From assembly GCF_014174475.1 (NCBI RefSeq), contig NZ_JACJUD010000001.1, positions 868,001 to 932,000 on the forward strand: a stretch of 64,000 bases of DNA, read 5' to 3'. How positions within the stretch are numbered: position 1 is the stretch's first letter; each line of letters opens with the position of its first letter. A program made the translations under genes and the position numbers. The notes beneath the pieces are model-generated. The model had not been told where the DNA came from and ran no database searches. It saw only the letters and a program-made list of their open reading frames with translations. Shown here one piece after another: positions 47,418 through 57,707 of the stretch. The DNA is from Aquipseudomonas ullengensis (GTDB lineage Bacteria > Pseudomonadota > Gammaproteobacteria > Pseudomonadales > Pseudomonadaceae).

Positions 47418-47520
47418 AAAGCTCGCGCAAATAACTGACTAAATTCGCCCTACCCCATAGAACAGCGGGCGACCCGTTACCCACGGGACCCCGCGCCAAA
47501 ATCCCACAAGGAGCTGCACC

Positions 47521-48303
47521 ATGAAAAAACTGCTGACTGCCCTGGCCGCTGCGGCCGCCCTGACCAGCGCTGCCGCCCAGGCCGCCGAGACCATCAGCGT
47601 CGCCGCCACCGCCGTGCCGCACGCCGAGATCCTCGAAGTGGTCAAACCGGTACTGGCCAAGGAAGGCGTCGAGCTGAAGATCAAGGTCTTCACCGACTAC
47701 GTGCAACCCAACGTACAGGTTGCCGAAGGCCGTCTGGATGCCAACTTCTTCCAGCACCAGCCGTACCTGAACGAGTTCAACGCCTCGCGCGGCACTAAGC
47801 TGGTGAGCATCGCCGGCGTGCACGTCGAGCCCTTCGGCGCCTACTCGAGCAAGATCAAGAACCTGGCCGACCTGCCGCAAGGCGCCAACGTGGTCATCCC
47901 CAACGACGCCACCAACGGCGGCCGTGCCCTGCTGCTGCTGCAGAAGGCCGGCGTGATCAAGCTCAAGGCCGACGCCGGCATCACCGCCACCGTCAAGGAC
48001 ATCGCCGAGAACCCGAAAGGCATCAAGGTGCGTGAACTGGAAGCCGCTACCCTGCCGCGCGTGCTGGCCCAGGTCGACCTGGCGCTGATCAACACCAACT
48101 ACGCCCTGGAAGCCGGCCTCAATCCGACCAAGGATGCCCTGGCCATCGAAGGCAGCGACTCGCCTTACGTCAACATCCTGGTCGTAGCCGAAGCCAACAA
48201 GGACAAGCCGGCCCTGCAGAAGCTGGCCAAGGCGCTGAACAGTGCCGAAGTCAAAGCCTTCATCAACGACAAGTACAAAGGCGCCGTGGTGCCGGCGTTC
48301 TGA
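47521..48303 (+). CDS. metQ: Methionine-binding protein MetQ
   Basis: A 260-residue periplasmic binding protein of the NlpA family. Signal peptide 1-22 ends AQA with no lipobox cysteine, so it should be soluble. Marks: ATAVPHAEILEVVKPVL, YVQPNVQVAEGRLDANFFQH and LINTNYALEAGL. CAAGGAG lies 8 bases before the ATG. It lies 103 bp after metI and completes the importer. Confidence 0.95.
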   Translation: MKKLLTALAAAAALTSAAAQAAETISVAATAVPHAEILEVVKPVLAKEGVELKIKVFTDYVQPNVQVAEGRLDANFFQHQPYLNEFNASRGTKLVSIAGVHVEPFGAYSSKIKNLADLPQGANVVIPNDATNGGRALLLLQKAGVIKLKADAGITATVKDIAENPKGIKVRELEAATLPRVLAQVDLALINTNYALEAGLNPTKDALAIEGSDSPYVNILVVAEANKDKPALQKLAKALNSAEVKAFINDKYKGAVVPAF

Positions 48304-48332
48304 TCGCCGCTGCTACAGCCTGTAGTACCGCA

Positions 48333-48356
48333 CAAGGGGCGCTCAAGCGCCCCTTG
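48333..48356 (+). terminator. Hairpin after metQ
   Basis: CAAGGGGCGC-TCAA-GCGCCCCTTG is a 10-bp perfect stem 30 bases after the stop codon. It lacks a T run, so it may be a weak or Rho-assisted terminator. Confidence 0.55.
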
Positions 48357-48416
48357 CTGCATCTGCGATCCAGCATCGGGCTTGCCTGCCTCGGGCTTTG
48401 CTGACACCGTTGCGCC

Positions 48417-49409
48417 ATGCTGCATTCACACCTGACCACCCTGCACACCATCGTCCTGGTCCTCGACTGCATCGGCCAGGAACGCGGCGTGCCCGCCGAC
48501 CTGCTGCTGCACGGCAGCGGCATCCGCCTCGCCGATCTGCAGCGCGCCGACATCCGCATCACCACCGCCCAGGAAATGCGCGTGTGCGCCAATGCCCTGG
48601 CCCATTGCCGCGAGCTCGGCCTGGTGCTCGGCCGGCGCATGCATGTGTCGTCCTACGGCCCGCTCGGCTATGCCTTGCTGTCCAGCGCCACCCTGGGCGA
48701 TGCGCTGGAGCTGGCACTGCAGTTCCCCGCCCTGCTCGGCACCTATTTCGAGCTGAGCCTGCAACGCGAGGATGATCAGGTCTGGCTGTGCGCCGATGGC
48801 TATCGCGACCTGCCCGAGCTGCAGACCTTCAACGTCGAGTTCTGCCTGGCCTCGCTCAAGCTGGTCTGCGACGACCTGCTCGGGCGCCCGCTGGAGCTGC
48901 GCGCCGCGCACTTGCGCCATGCCGCGCCAGCCTACGAGCACGAGTACCACGCCAGCTTCGCCTGCCCACGCCAGTTCGATGCCGCGCGCAACGCCTTCGT
49001 CTTCGACGCCGCCTGGCTGCAACGGCGCCTGCCGCTGGCCGACGCGGTGACCCAGCGCGACATGCGCGAGCGCTGCCAGCGCCTGAACAGCGAGTTCGTC
49101 AGCCGTCAGACCCTGCTGACCCGCTGCCGCCAGGCGCTTGCCGCGCAACTGCACAACCCGCCGGGCCTGGAAGGCCTGGCCAACCAGCTCAACTGCTCAC
49201 CCCGCAGCCTGCGCCGCCACCTGCAGGAAGCCGGCAGCAGCTACCAGCGCCTGCTCGACGAACTACGCTTCGAACGCGCCCGGCAATTGCTGGAGCAGGA
49301 ACTGCCGATCCACCTGATCGCCGAAACCATGGGCTACAGCGAAACCGCCAGCTTCCGCCATGCCTTCCAGCGCTGGAGTGGGTTACCGCCGAGTCGCTTT
49401 CGCAGTTAA
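48417..49409 (+). CDS. AraC-family transcriptional regulator
   Basis: A 330-residue regulator with an N-terminal arabinose-operon-type ligand domain (about 20-190) and two helix-turn-helix motifs at the C terminus (LEGLANQLNCSPRSLRRHL and IHLIAETMGYSETASFRHAF). This architecture is shared with OruR-like regulators of amino acid or amine catabolism. It lies upstream of the acetylpolyamine amidohydrolase gene but 259 bp away across repeats, so the link is only suggestive. Confidence 0.9.
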   Translation: MLHSHLTTLHTIVLVLDCIGQERGVPADLLLHGSGIRLADLQRADIRITTAQEMRVCANALAHCRELGLVLGRRMHVSSYGPLGYALLSSATLGDALELALQFPALLGTYFELSLQREDDQVWLCADGYRDLPELQTFNVEFCLASLKLVCDDLLGRPLELRAAHLRHAAPAYEHEYHASFACPRQFDAARNAFVFDAAWLQRRLPLADAVTQRDMRERCQRLNSEFVSRQTLLTRCRQALAAQLHNPPGLEGLANQLNCSPRSLRRHLQEAGSSYQRLLDELRFERARQLLEQELPIHLIAETMGYSETASFRHAFQRWSGLPPSRFRS

Positions 49410-49427
49410 GCGCTCGTTCTCTAGCAC

Positions 49428-49509
49428 TGGTGGATAAGCAAAGCGTTATCCACCCTACGGCGCCCGCAGGCCTGAGTAGGGTGGAAAACCGCGCAGCGTT
49501 TTCCACCAC
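49428..49509. repeat. Two adjacent small palindromes (GTAGGGTGGA type)
   Basis: GGTGGATAA...TTATCCACC (49429-49454) is followed by GGTGGAAAAC...GTTTTCCACC (49480-49507), joined through CCCTACGG and GTAGGGTGG. The half-elements resemble the repeat at 20392-20464. Confidence 0.65.
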
Positions 49510-49668
49510 TGAGATTGATCCGAGCTACAGCAGAAAATGAGAGAAATATGGCCGCCATGCCCTGCATAAATTGGCCATATCTATCCCATCTTGGCCATTC
49601 CGGTCGTTCTCCCGCACGCCCGGGCCTGCCAACAATGCAGGCAGACGCCCTGTCCGGAGAACAACACG

Positions 49669-50697
49669 ATGCTCACCCTCTACAGCGACGACCACCGCCT
49701 GCACCACGCCCAGGGCGAAATGGTCGGCGGCGAATTCCAGCCCTGCTTCGAGATGCCGCAACGCGCCGACCACGTGTTGGCCCGGGTCAAGGCGCAGCAG
49801 CTCGGAGAGATCCGCGAGCCGCAGGACTTCGGCCTGGCGCCGATCGCCCGCATCCACAGCGCCGACTACCTGGATTTCCTGCAGAAGGCCTGGGCCGGCT
49901 GGGCCGCCCAGGGCAATACGGCCGACTTCCTGCCCGGCGTGTTCCCGGCCCGCCATATGCGCGCCAAGCGTCCGGACGATCTCTACGGCCAGTACGGTTT
50001 CCACAGTTTCGACTGCTTCGCGCCGATCACCGCCGGCACCTGGCAGGCCGTGTACACCTCGGCCCAGGTCGCCCTCACCGCCCAGCGTGAAGTCGCCGCC
50101 GGTGCGCGCAGCGCCTTCGCCCTGTGCCGTCCGCCGGGCCACCATGCCAGTGCCGACGTGATGGGCGGCTACTGCTACCTGAACAACGTCGCCATCGCCG
50201 CCCAGGCCTTCCTCGACCAGGGCGCCAAGCGCGTGGCCATCCTCGATGTGGACTACCACCACGGCAACGGCACCCAGTCGATCTTCTATGAGCGCGCCGA
50301 CGTGTTCGTCGCCAACATCCACGGCAGCCCGAGCTTCGAGTACCCGCACTTTCTCGGCTATGCCGACGAGACCGGTGCCAGCGCGGGCGAGGGCTACAAC
50401 CTCAACCTGCCACTGGCCGCCGGCAGTGCCTGGGATGTCTGGGGCACCGCCCTGGACACCGCCTGCCAGCGCATTGCCGCCTACGACGCCGACGTGGTGC
50501 TGGTGTCCCTCGGCGTCGATACCTACAAGGACGACCCGATCTCCAGCTTCAAACTCGACAGCCCGGACTACCTGCGCATGGGCCAGCGCATCGCCGCCCT
50601 CGGCAAGCCCACCCTGTTCGTCATGGAGGGCGGTTACGCCGTGGCGGAAATCGGCATCAACGCCGTCAACGTACTCGAAGGTTTCCAGGGCGTCTGA
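49669..50697 (+). CDS. Acetylpolyamine amidohydrolase (histone deacetylase family)
   Basis: A 342-residue zinc hydrolase. CRPPGHHASADVMGGYCYLNN carries the active-site histidine pair, and ILDVDYHHGNGTQ the zinc-binding Asp and His; GVDTYKDDP holds the third ligand and MEGGYA the catalytic tyrosine. This is the polyamine-specific branch, removing acetyl groups from N-acetylputrescine or N-acetylcadaverine. The next gene, 24 bp on, encodes a polyamine-binding protein, the same pairing as PA1409/PA1410 in P. aeruginosa. Confidence 0.92.
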   Translation: MLTLYSDDHRLHHAQGEMVGGEFQPCFEMPQRADHVLARVKAQQLGEIREPQDFGLAPIARIHSADYLDFLQKAWAGWAAQGNTADFLPGVFPARHMRAKRPDDLYGQYGFHSFDCFAPITAGTWQAVYTSAQVALTAQREVAAGARSAFALCRPPGHHASADVMGGYCYLNNVAIAAQAFLDQGAKRVAILDVDYHHGNGTQSIFYERADVFVANIHGSPSFEYPHFLGYADETGASAGEGYNLNLPLAAGSAWDVWGTALDTACQRIAAYDADVVLVSLGVDTYKDDPISSFKLDSPDYLRMGQRIAALGKPTLFVMEGGYAVAEIGINAVNVLEGFQGV

Positions 50698-50721
50698 CGC
50701 GCCCTGCACAGGAGAACAACA

Positions 50722-51822
50722 ATGAACAAACTCCAGCAACTGATCGCCACCGCCCTGTGCGGCGCCACCCTGTTAAGCGGCGCCAGCCAGGCGGCCGAGC
50801 GCGAGCTCAAGGTCTACAACTGGTTCGACTACATCACCCCCGAGACCCTGACCAAGTTCAAGCAGGACAGCGGCATCAAGCTGACCTACGACATCTTCGA
50901 CACCAACGAAGCGCTGGAGGCCAAGCTGCTCACCGGCAACTCCGGCTATGACCTGGTGGTGCCGTCCAACGTGTTCCTCGCCAAGCAGGTCGAGGCTGGC
51001 GTGTTCCAGAAGCTCGACCGCAGCAAACTGCCCAATTGGCAGCACCTCGACCCGCAGCTGATGAAGCTGATCGAGGCCAACGACCCGGGCAACCAGTTCG
51101 CCGTGCCCTACATGTACGGCACCGTGCTGATCGGCTTCAACCCGGACAAGGTCAAGGCCGCCCTCGGCGACAATGCCCCGGTGAACAGCTGGGACCTGAT
51201 CTTCAAGGAAGAGAACATCAGCAAGCTCAAGCAGTGCGGCGTGGCCCTGCTCGACTCGCCGTCGGAGATCCTGCCGATCGCCCTGCACTACCTCGGCCTG
51301 CCGCCCAACAGCCAGGAGCCGGCCGACTATGCCAAGGCCGAAGCGCTGCTGAGCAAGGTGCGCCCGTACGTGCGCTACTTCCACAGCTCCAAGTACATGA
51401 GCGACATCGCCAACGGCGAGATCTGCGTGGCCGTCGGCTACTCCGGCAGCTTCTCCCAGGCCGCCAACAACGCCAAGCAGGCGAAGAACGGCGTGACCGT
51501 GGACATGCGTCTGCCCAAGGAAGGCGCGCCGATCTGGTTCGACCTGATGGCCATCCCGAAAGACGCGAAGAACATCGAGGAAGCCCATGAGTTCATCAAC
51601 TTCCTCCTGCAGCCGCAGGTGATCGCGCCGATCAGCGACTTCGTCGGCTACCCCAACCCGAACAAGGACGCTACCGCCCTGGTGGCCGAGTCGATCCGCA
51701 CCAACCCCAACCTCTACCCGACAGCCGAAGCGTTGAAGACCCTCTACACCCTCGAACCACTACCGCGTGCCGCCGAACGTGCGCGTACCCGGGCGTGGAG
51801 CAAGGTGAAGACCGGTAACTGA
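50722..51822 (+). CDS. Putrescine/spermidine periplasmic binding protein (PotF type)
   Basis: A 366-residue secreted binding protein. Signal peptide ends near SQAA (about residue 25), then [15 protein letters not shown], and [15 protein letters not shown], the pattern of PotF/SpuD proteins with aromatic and acidic ligand residues. It lies 24 bp after the acetylpolyamine amidohydrolase gene and before a strong terminator. No permease or ATPase is adjacent, so it may work with a polyamine transporter elsewhere. Confidence 0.92.
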   Translation: MNKLQQLIATALCGATLLSGASQAAERELKVYNWFDYITPETLTKFKQDSGIKLTYDIFDTNEALEAKLLTGNSGYDLVVPSNVFLAKQVEAGVFQKLDRSKLPNWQHLDPQLMKLIEANDPGNQFAVPYMYGTVLIGFNPDKVKAALGDNAPVNSWDLIFKEENISKLKQCGVALLDSPSEILPIALHYLGLPPNSQEPADYAKAEALLSKVRPYVRYFHSSKYMSDIANGEICVAVGYSGSFSQAANNAKQAKNGVTVDMRLPKEGAPIWFDLMAIPKDAKNIEEAHEFINFLLQPQVIAPISDFVGYPNPNKDATALVAESIRTNPNLYPTAEALKTLYTLEPLPRAAERARTRAWSKVKTGN

Positions 51823-51836
51823 TACCCCGCGCCAAT

Positions 51837-51868
51837 AAAAAGACCGGCCAATTGGCCGGTCTTTTTTT
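51837..51868. terminator. Terminator after the polyamine-binding protein gene
   Basis: AAAAAGACCGGCCAATTGGC is the first part of a perfect palindrome ending GGTCTTTTTTT. It works on the plus strand and, from the A tract, also for the convergent CBS gene. Confidence 0.92.
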
Positions 51869-51870
51869 GC

Positions 51871-52308
51871 TCACTCCCCGCGGATGTACTGCTCCAGGTG
51901 CTGGATCAACCCATCCTGCTCGGCCAGGGTTTCCTTGATCAGGTCGCCGATCGACAGCAGCCCGAGCAGTTCGCCGTTGTCCAGCACCGGCAGGTGGCGC
52001 AGGTGGCGGTCGGTCATCAAGGTCATGCACTCGCGGATGCTCTGGCGTGGCGACACGCTGATCACCGGCACGCTCATGATCTCGCTGACCAGGGTCCCGA
52101 TGGATGAGCGGCCCTGCAGCACGCCTTTGCGGGCGTAATCGCGCTCGCTGACGATGCCCAGCAGGTGCCCCTCGTCGAGCACCAGCAGCGCCCCGACATT
52201 GTGTTCGGCCATCACCCGCAGCGCGTCCAGCATGGTTGCCCCCGGCGCGATGCTGTGGACGACGTGTTGGTGCGCTTTGGCCTGGAGAATCTGTGCCACG
52301 GTTTTCAT
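51871..52308 (-). CDS. Tandem CBS-domain protein
   Basis: A 145-residue cytosolic protein made almost entirely of two CBS domains (about 10-65 and 78-135): VHSIAPGATMLDALRVMAEHNVGALLV and PVISVSPRQSIRECMTLMTDRHLRHLPVL. Stand-alone CBS pairs bind adenine nucleotides and regulate partner proteins. The ATG at 52308 follows AAGGGGAT. Partner unknown. Confidence 0.9.
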   Translation of the reverse strand: MKTVAQILQAKAHQHVVHSIAPGATMLDALRVMAEHNVGALLVLDEGHLLGIVSERDYARKGVLQGRSSIGTLVSEIMSVPVISVSPRQSIRECMTLMTDRHLRHLPVLDNGELLGLLSIGDLIKETLAEQDGLIQHLEQYIRGE

Positions 52309-52447
52309 GCAATCCCCTTGTTCGATCATGCGGTGAGCTCAGTGACGGCAAGGATCGAACAAGTGGGCGCTACTCGACCAAGCAGGGTATTGCATGGGTT
52401 CGATTGAAACTTTCACTCAACCCAGCGTGCCGCCCCACAGTACCGGC

Positions 52448-53485
52448 TCAGGCCATGGCCCGGCGGATGTCCGCCGCCAGTTCGCGCACCCGCGCTTCCT
52501 CGGTATCCCAGCTGCACATGAAGCGCGCGCCACCGGCACCGATGAAGGTGTAGAAGCGCCAGCCCCAGTCGCGCAGGCGTTCCAGCGCAGGCTCGGAGAG
52601 CTGCAGGAACACACCGTTGGCCTGTACCGGGAACATCAGGCTGACACCCGGCACGTCCGCCACCAGCTCGGCCAGCAGGCGCGCGCACTGGTTGGCGTGG
52701 CCGGCGTAACGCAGCCAGGCATCGTCCTGCAGCAGGCCGACCCAGGGCGCCGACAGGTAACGCATCTTCGAGGCCAGCTGGCCGGCCTGCTTGCAGCGGT
52801 AGTCGAAGTCCTCGGCCAGGGCCTTGTTGAAGAACAGGATGGCCTCGCCGACCGCCATGCCGTTCTTGGTGCCGCCGAAGCACAGCACATCGACCCCGGC
52901 TTTCCAGGTCAACTCGGCCGGGCTGCAGCCCAGAGAGGCGCAGGCGTTGGAGAAGCGCGCGCCGTCCATGTGCAGGTTGAGGTTGAGTTCCTTGCAGGTC
53001 TGGCTGATCGCGCGGACCTCTTCGGGGCTGTAGACGGTGCCGACTTCACTGGCCTGGGTCAGGGTCACCACGCGCGGTTTCGGGTAGTGGATGTCCTGGC
53101 GCTTGAGGGCGATCTCGCGAATCGAATCCGGGGTCAGCTTGCCGCTCTCAGTGCGCGCGGTGAGCAGCTTGGAGCCGTTGGAAAAGAACTCCGGCGCGCC
53201 GCATTCGTCGGTCTCGACGTGGGCGGTCTCCGAGCAGATCACGCTGTGGTAGCTCTGGCACAGCGAGGCCAGGGCCAGGGAGTTGGCGGCGGTGCCGTTG
53301 AAGGCGAAGAACACCTCGCAATCGGTTTCGAACAGCTGGCGGAAATGATCGGACGCACGCGCCGTCCACTGGTCGTCACCGTAGGCGCGCTGATGGCCCT
53401 GGTTGGCCTCAGCCATGGCGGCCCAGGCTTCCGGGCAGATGCCGGAATAGTTGTCGCTGGCGAATTGCTGGGTCTGGTCGGTCAT
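52448..53485 (-). CDS. ltaE: Low-specificity L-threonine aldolase
   Basis: A 345-residue PLP enzyme that cleaves L-threonine or allo-threonine to glycine and acetaldehyde. FASDNYSGICPEAW opens the protein and CFGGTKNGMAVGEA carries the PLP-binding lysine. The start at 53485 has AAGGAAAT upstream. It lies between the CBS gene and a 390-bp low-GC gap. The symbol is by family. Confidence 0.92.
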   Translation of the reverse strand: MTDQTQQFASDNYSGICPEAWAAMAEANQGHQRAYGDDQWTARASDHFRQLFETDCEVFFAFNGTAANSLALASLCQSYHSVICSETAHVETDECGAPEFFSNGSKLLTARTESGKLTPDSIREIALKRQDIHYPKPRVVTLTQASEVGTVYSPEEVRAISQTCKELNLNLHMDGARFSNACASLGCSPAELTWKAGVDVLCFGGTKNGMAVGEAILFFNKALAEDFDYRCKQAGQLASKMRYLSAPWVGLLQDDAWLRYAGHANQCARLLAELVADVPGVSLMFPVQANGVFLQLSEPALERLRDWGWRFYTFIGAGGARFMCSWDTEEARVRELAADIRRAMA

Positions 53486-53875
53486 GTGGATTTCCTTCGG
53501 CATCCCAGGGGTCGAGTGAGGTTACTGTACGCCGCCTGCTGGCCTGGCTGCCGCCGAAAGGACGACAGACAAGGTCTGCTTTTCGACATAAAACAGATCG
53601 GCTGTGATCCGCTCAGCTTAAGAACTGTACCGCCATGAAACTGCCGTGATTGGCAGATAGTTCTCGGTGTTAATCCCGCAGTTAGAGAATTAGCAGGACT
53701 TTCCACTGATGACAGATACAGCTGTGCGCATAAAAGCAGAACAGTTACCAAGCAGGCTAATGAATAGCCCGGCAATTTTGCTCAGCTGTGCCTACAAAGT
53801 CGACCACTTAGTCAGGAAAATAGCCTTCCAGTAGAACACCCTCTCATCCCGCCACAAGCGGAAGGAAGCGCCACC
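53486..53875. other. Low-GC intergenic region upstream of the DUF1127 gene
   Basis: About 390 bases with clearly lower GC than the surroundings and no convincing gene. A nested inverted repeat lies at 53621-53664: AGAACT with AGTTCT outside and CTGCC-GTGATT-GGCAG inside. This probably holds the promoter and operators of the DUF1127 gene; nothing else was recognised. Confidence 0.5.
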
Positions 53876-54076
53876 ATGGAACGTACCCTCAGTTCCGACC
53901 TGATCTTTCAAGACCACTCCTCGAGCACCCCACGCGTACTCGAAACCCTGCTGCTGTGGCAGCGCCGCATCGTCAGCCGCCGTGAATTGGCCCGCCTCGA
54001 CGAGCGCCTGCTGACCGACGCCGGCATCAGCCTGTACGAGCGTGAAGCGGAAATCAGCAAGCCGTTCTGGCGCTGA
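53876..54076 (+). CDS. DUF1127 small arginine-rich protein
   Basis: A 66-residue protein whose C-terminal half matches DUF1127: LLLWQRRIVSRRELARLDERLLTDAGISLYE. Members are small basic proteins that bind RNA or proteins and tune metabolism in several proteobacteria. GGAAGGAAGCG precedes the ATG. A terminator follows at once, so it is a single-gene unit with a long upstream regulatory region. Confidence 0.85.
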   Translation: MERTLSSDLIFQDHSSSTPRVLETLLLWQRRIVSRRELARLDERLLTDAGISLYEREAEISKPFWR

Positions 54077-54095
54077 GTCATCTGCGTTACCGCCC

Positions 54096-54123
54096 AAAGG
54101 GAAGCCAAGCGCTTCCCTTTTTT
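54096..54123 (+). terminator. Terminator after the DUF1127 gene
   Basis: AAAGGGAAGC-CAAGC-GCTTCCCTTT followed by TTT, 20 bases after the stop codon. Confidence 0.9.
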
Positions 54124-54153
54124 GTGCCTGCGATCCGCGCGCAGGGCATACGA

Positions 54154-54205
54154 GTAGGGCGGGTGAAACCCGCGTTGCCCGTGTCGCGGGTTACACCCTC
54201 CCTAC
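54154..54205. repeat. Palindromic intergenic repeat (GTAGGGCGGGTG type)
   Basis: GTAGGGCGGGTGAAACCCGC at the left end pairs with CGCGGGTTACACCCTCCCTAC at the right end, 19 of 21 bases. Same family as the element at 45518-45570. Confidence 0.8.
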
Positions 54206-54232
54206 GGACTGCCCAGACCTGGTTGGCCGGCA

Positions 54233-54259
54233 TAAAAAAGGGGAGCCTCGCGGCTCCCC
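54233..54259 (-). terminator. Terminator after the pyruvate carboxylase genes
   Basis: On the minus strand GGGGAGCC-GCGA-GGCTCCCC is followed by TTTTTT, 23 bases after the oadA-like stop. Confidence 0.92.
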
Positions 54260-54282
54260 ACAGGGACTTGCTCGTTAGCCGA

Positions 54283-56091
54283 TCAGGCGTCGATTTCCAC
54301 CAATACTTCGCCCGGATTGACCCGGTCGCCCTTGGCCACATGGATGGCCTTGACGGTACCGGCGATCGGCGCCTGCACTTCGGTTTCCATCTTCATCGCC
54401 TCGGTGATCAACACGGCCTGGCCGGCTTTCACCTTGTCGCCTTCTTTCACCAGCACATCGACGATGTTGCCCGGCATGGTGGTGCTGACATCGCCCGGCG
54501 CGCTGGCCTGCTTGCGCTTGTTGCCGCCACCGCTGACGAAGTCGTTGAGCGGCTCGAACACCACTTCTTCCGGCATGCCGTCGATGGACAGGTAGAAGTG
54601 GCGCTTGCCGTCGCCCTTCACGCCCACGCCGGTGATGTCCACGCGGTAGCTCTCGCCGTGCACGTCGATGATGAACTCGGTCGGCACGCCTTCGCCGCCC
54701 ACCGCCGCGACGCCACCCGCTTCCGGAATCGGCAGCAGCACTTCCGGGGTCAGGGTGCCGGCGGCGCGCTCCTCGAGGAACTTGCGGCCGATGTCCGGGA
54801 ACATGGCATAGGTCAGTACATCTTCCTCGGACTTGGCCAGGCTGCCGACTTCAGCACGCAGCTTGGCCAGCTCCGGCGGGATCAGGTCGGCCGGGCGCAC
54901 ATCGATGACTTCCTCGCTGCCGATCGCCTGCTTGCGCAGCTGCTCGTTGACCTTGCCCGGCGCCTGGCCATAACGGCCCTGCAGGTACAGTTTCACCTCG
55001 TTGGTGATGGTCTTGTAGCGCTCGCCGGCGAGCACGTTGAACACCGCCTGGGTGCCAACGATCTGCGAGGTCGGCGTCACCAGCGGCGGGAAGCCGAGGT
55101 CTTCGCGGACTTTCGGAATCTCGGCGAACACTTCGTTGATGCGATTCAGCGCGCCCTGTTCCTTCAGCTGGTTGGCCAGGTTGGACATCATCCCGCCCGG
55201 TACCTGGTTGACCTGCACGCGGGTGTCCACGGCGGTGAACTCGCTCTCGAACTGGTGGTACTTCTTGCGCACGGCGTGGAAGTACATGCCGATTTCCTGG
55301 ATCAGCGGCAGGTCCAGGCCGGTGTCGTATTCGCTGCCACGCAGGGCGGCGACCATCGACTCGGTGCCCGGGTGGCTGGTGCCCCAGGCGAAGCTGGAAA
55401 TGGCGGTGTCGATGTGGTCGGCACCGGCCTCGATGGCCTTGAGCTGGCACATCGAACCCATGCCGGCGGTGTCGTGGCTGTGCACGAACACCGGCAGGTC
55501 GATCTCGGCCTTCAGCGCCTTGACCAGTTCAGCAGTGGCGAACGGCGTGAGCAGGCCGGCCATGTCCTTGATCGCGATGGAGTCGATGCCCATCGCCTGC
55601 ATGGCCTTGGCCTGCTTCACAAAGGCCTCGACCGTGTGCACCGGGCTGGTGGTGTAGCTGATGGTGCCCTGGGCGTGCTTGCCGGCAGCCTTCACCGCCT
55701 CGATGGAGACGCGTAGGTTACGCACGTCGTTCATCGCGTCGAAGATGCGGAATACGTCGATGCCGTTGACCGCGGCCTTGGCCACGAACGCGCGCACCAC
55801 GTCGTCGCTGTAGTGGCGGTAGCCGAGCAGGTTCTGCCCGCGCAGGAGCATCTGCAGGCGGGTGTTGGGCAGCGCGGCCTTGAGCTGGCGCAGGCGCTCC
55901 CAGGGGTCTTCCTTGAGGAAGCGCACGCAGGCGTCGAAGGTCGCGCCGCCCCAGACTTCCAGCGACCAGTAGCCGACCTTGTCGAGCTTGTCGCAGATGG
56001 GGAGCATGTCTTCAGTGCGCATCCGGGTGGCGATGATCGACTGGTGGGCGTCGCGCAGGATGGTGTCGGTAACGGTGATTTTCTTAGCCAT
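54283..56091 (-). CDS. oadA: Pyruvate carboxylase subunit B / oxaloacetate decarboxylase alpha
   Basis: A 602-residue biotin protein. The N-terminal carboxyltransferase domain shows TDTILRDAHQSIIATRMRTEDM, the middle a conserved PYC_OADA domain, and the C terminus a biotinyl domain with ITEAMKMETEV, whose lysine carries biotin. With the adjacent biotin carboxylase it should form the two-subunit pyruvate carboxylase of pseudomonads, replenishing oxaloacetate. No membrane beta or gamma subunit is nearby, which argues against the sodium-pump decarboxylase. Ortholog of P. aeruginosa PA5435. Confidence 0.94.
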   Translation of the reverse strand: MAKKITVTDTILRDAHQSIIATRMRTEDMLPICDKLDKVGYWSLEVWGGATFDACVRFLKEDPWERLRQLKAALPNTRLQMLLRGQNLLGYRHYSDDVVRAFVAKAAVNGIDVFRIFDAMNDVRNLRVSIEAVKAAGKHAQGTISYTTSPVHTVEAFVKQAKAMQAMGIDSIAIKDMAGLLTPFATAELVKALKAEIDLPVFVHSHDTAGMGSMCQLKAIEAGADHIDTAISSFAWGTSHPGTESMVAALRGSEYDTGLDLPLIQEIGMYFHAVRKKYHQFESEFTAVDTRVQVNQVPGGMMSNLANQLKEQGALNRINEVFAEIPKVREDLGFPPLVTPTSQIVGTQAVFNVLAGERYKTITNEVKLYLQGRYGQAPGKVNEQLRKQAIGSEEVIDVRPADLIPPELAKLRAEVGSLAKSEEDVLTYAMFPDIGRKFLEERAAGTLTPEVLLPIPEAGGVAAVGGEGVPTEFIIDVHGESYRVDITGVGVKGDGKRHFYLSIDGMPEEVVFEPLNDFVSGGGNKRKQASAPGDVSTTMPGNIVDVLVKEGDKVKAGQAVLITEAMKMETEVQAPIAGTVKAIHVAKGDRVNPGEVLVEIDA

Positions 56092-56102
56092 TTCTCAGTT
56101 CC

Positions 56103-57518
<1,416 letters not shown>

Positions 57519-57619
57519 GAGCCTGGTTCCTCGATCACGTGAACAAACGACCGCAGCAGAGCGGTCGGCGGGTGACCGCACAGCCCGCGGCGGTCTTGGC
57601 TTAACCCTACGCCCGTGCG

Positions 57620-57637
57620 TTGATTAACCAAAATCAA
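57620..57637. promoter_or_regulatory. Candidate LysR operator between pycA and its regulator
   Basis: TTGATTAACCAAAATCAA has TTGAT and ATCAA arms 8 bases apart, with a further imperfect TTGG...CCAA palindrome about 10 bp on. T-N11-A type palindromes are usual for LysR proteins. The spacing is too wide for an Anr/Fnr site. Confidence 0.45.
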
Positions 57638-57707
57638 TATTTGTTGGGTTAGCCATTAGCCAAGACTTATAGTTGAGCTACTTCAGTCGCTCATACAGGT
57701 GCCAATC

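Noticed and set aside
49428..49509. A short CRISPR-like array
   Set aside because: Only two unequal palindromes, no equal spacers; it belongs to the intergenic repeat family.
54283..56091. Sodium-pumping oxaloacetate decarboxylase
   Set aside because: No beta or gamma membrane subunit is adjacent and a biotin carboxylase gene is directly upstream, so pyruvate carboxylase fits better.
57620..57637. An Anr/Fnr site (TTGAT...ATCAA)
   Set aside because: The half-sites are 8 bases apart instead of 4, so a LysR-type site is more likely.
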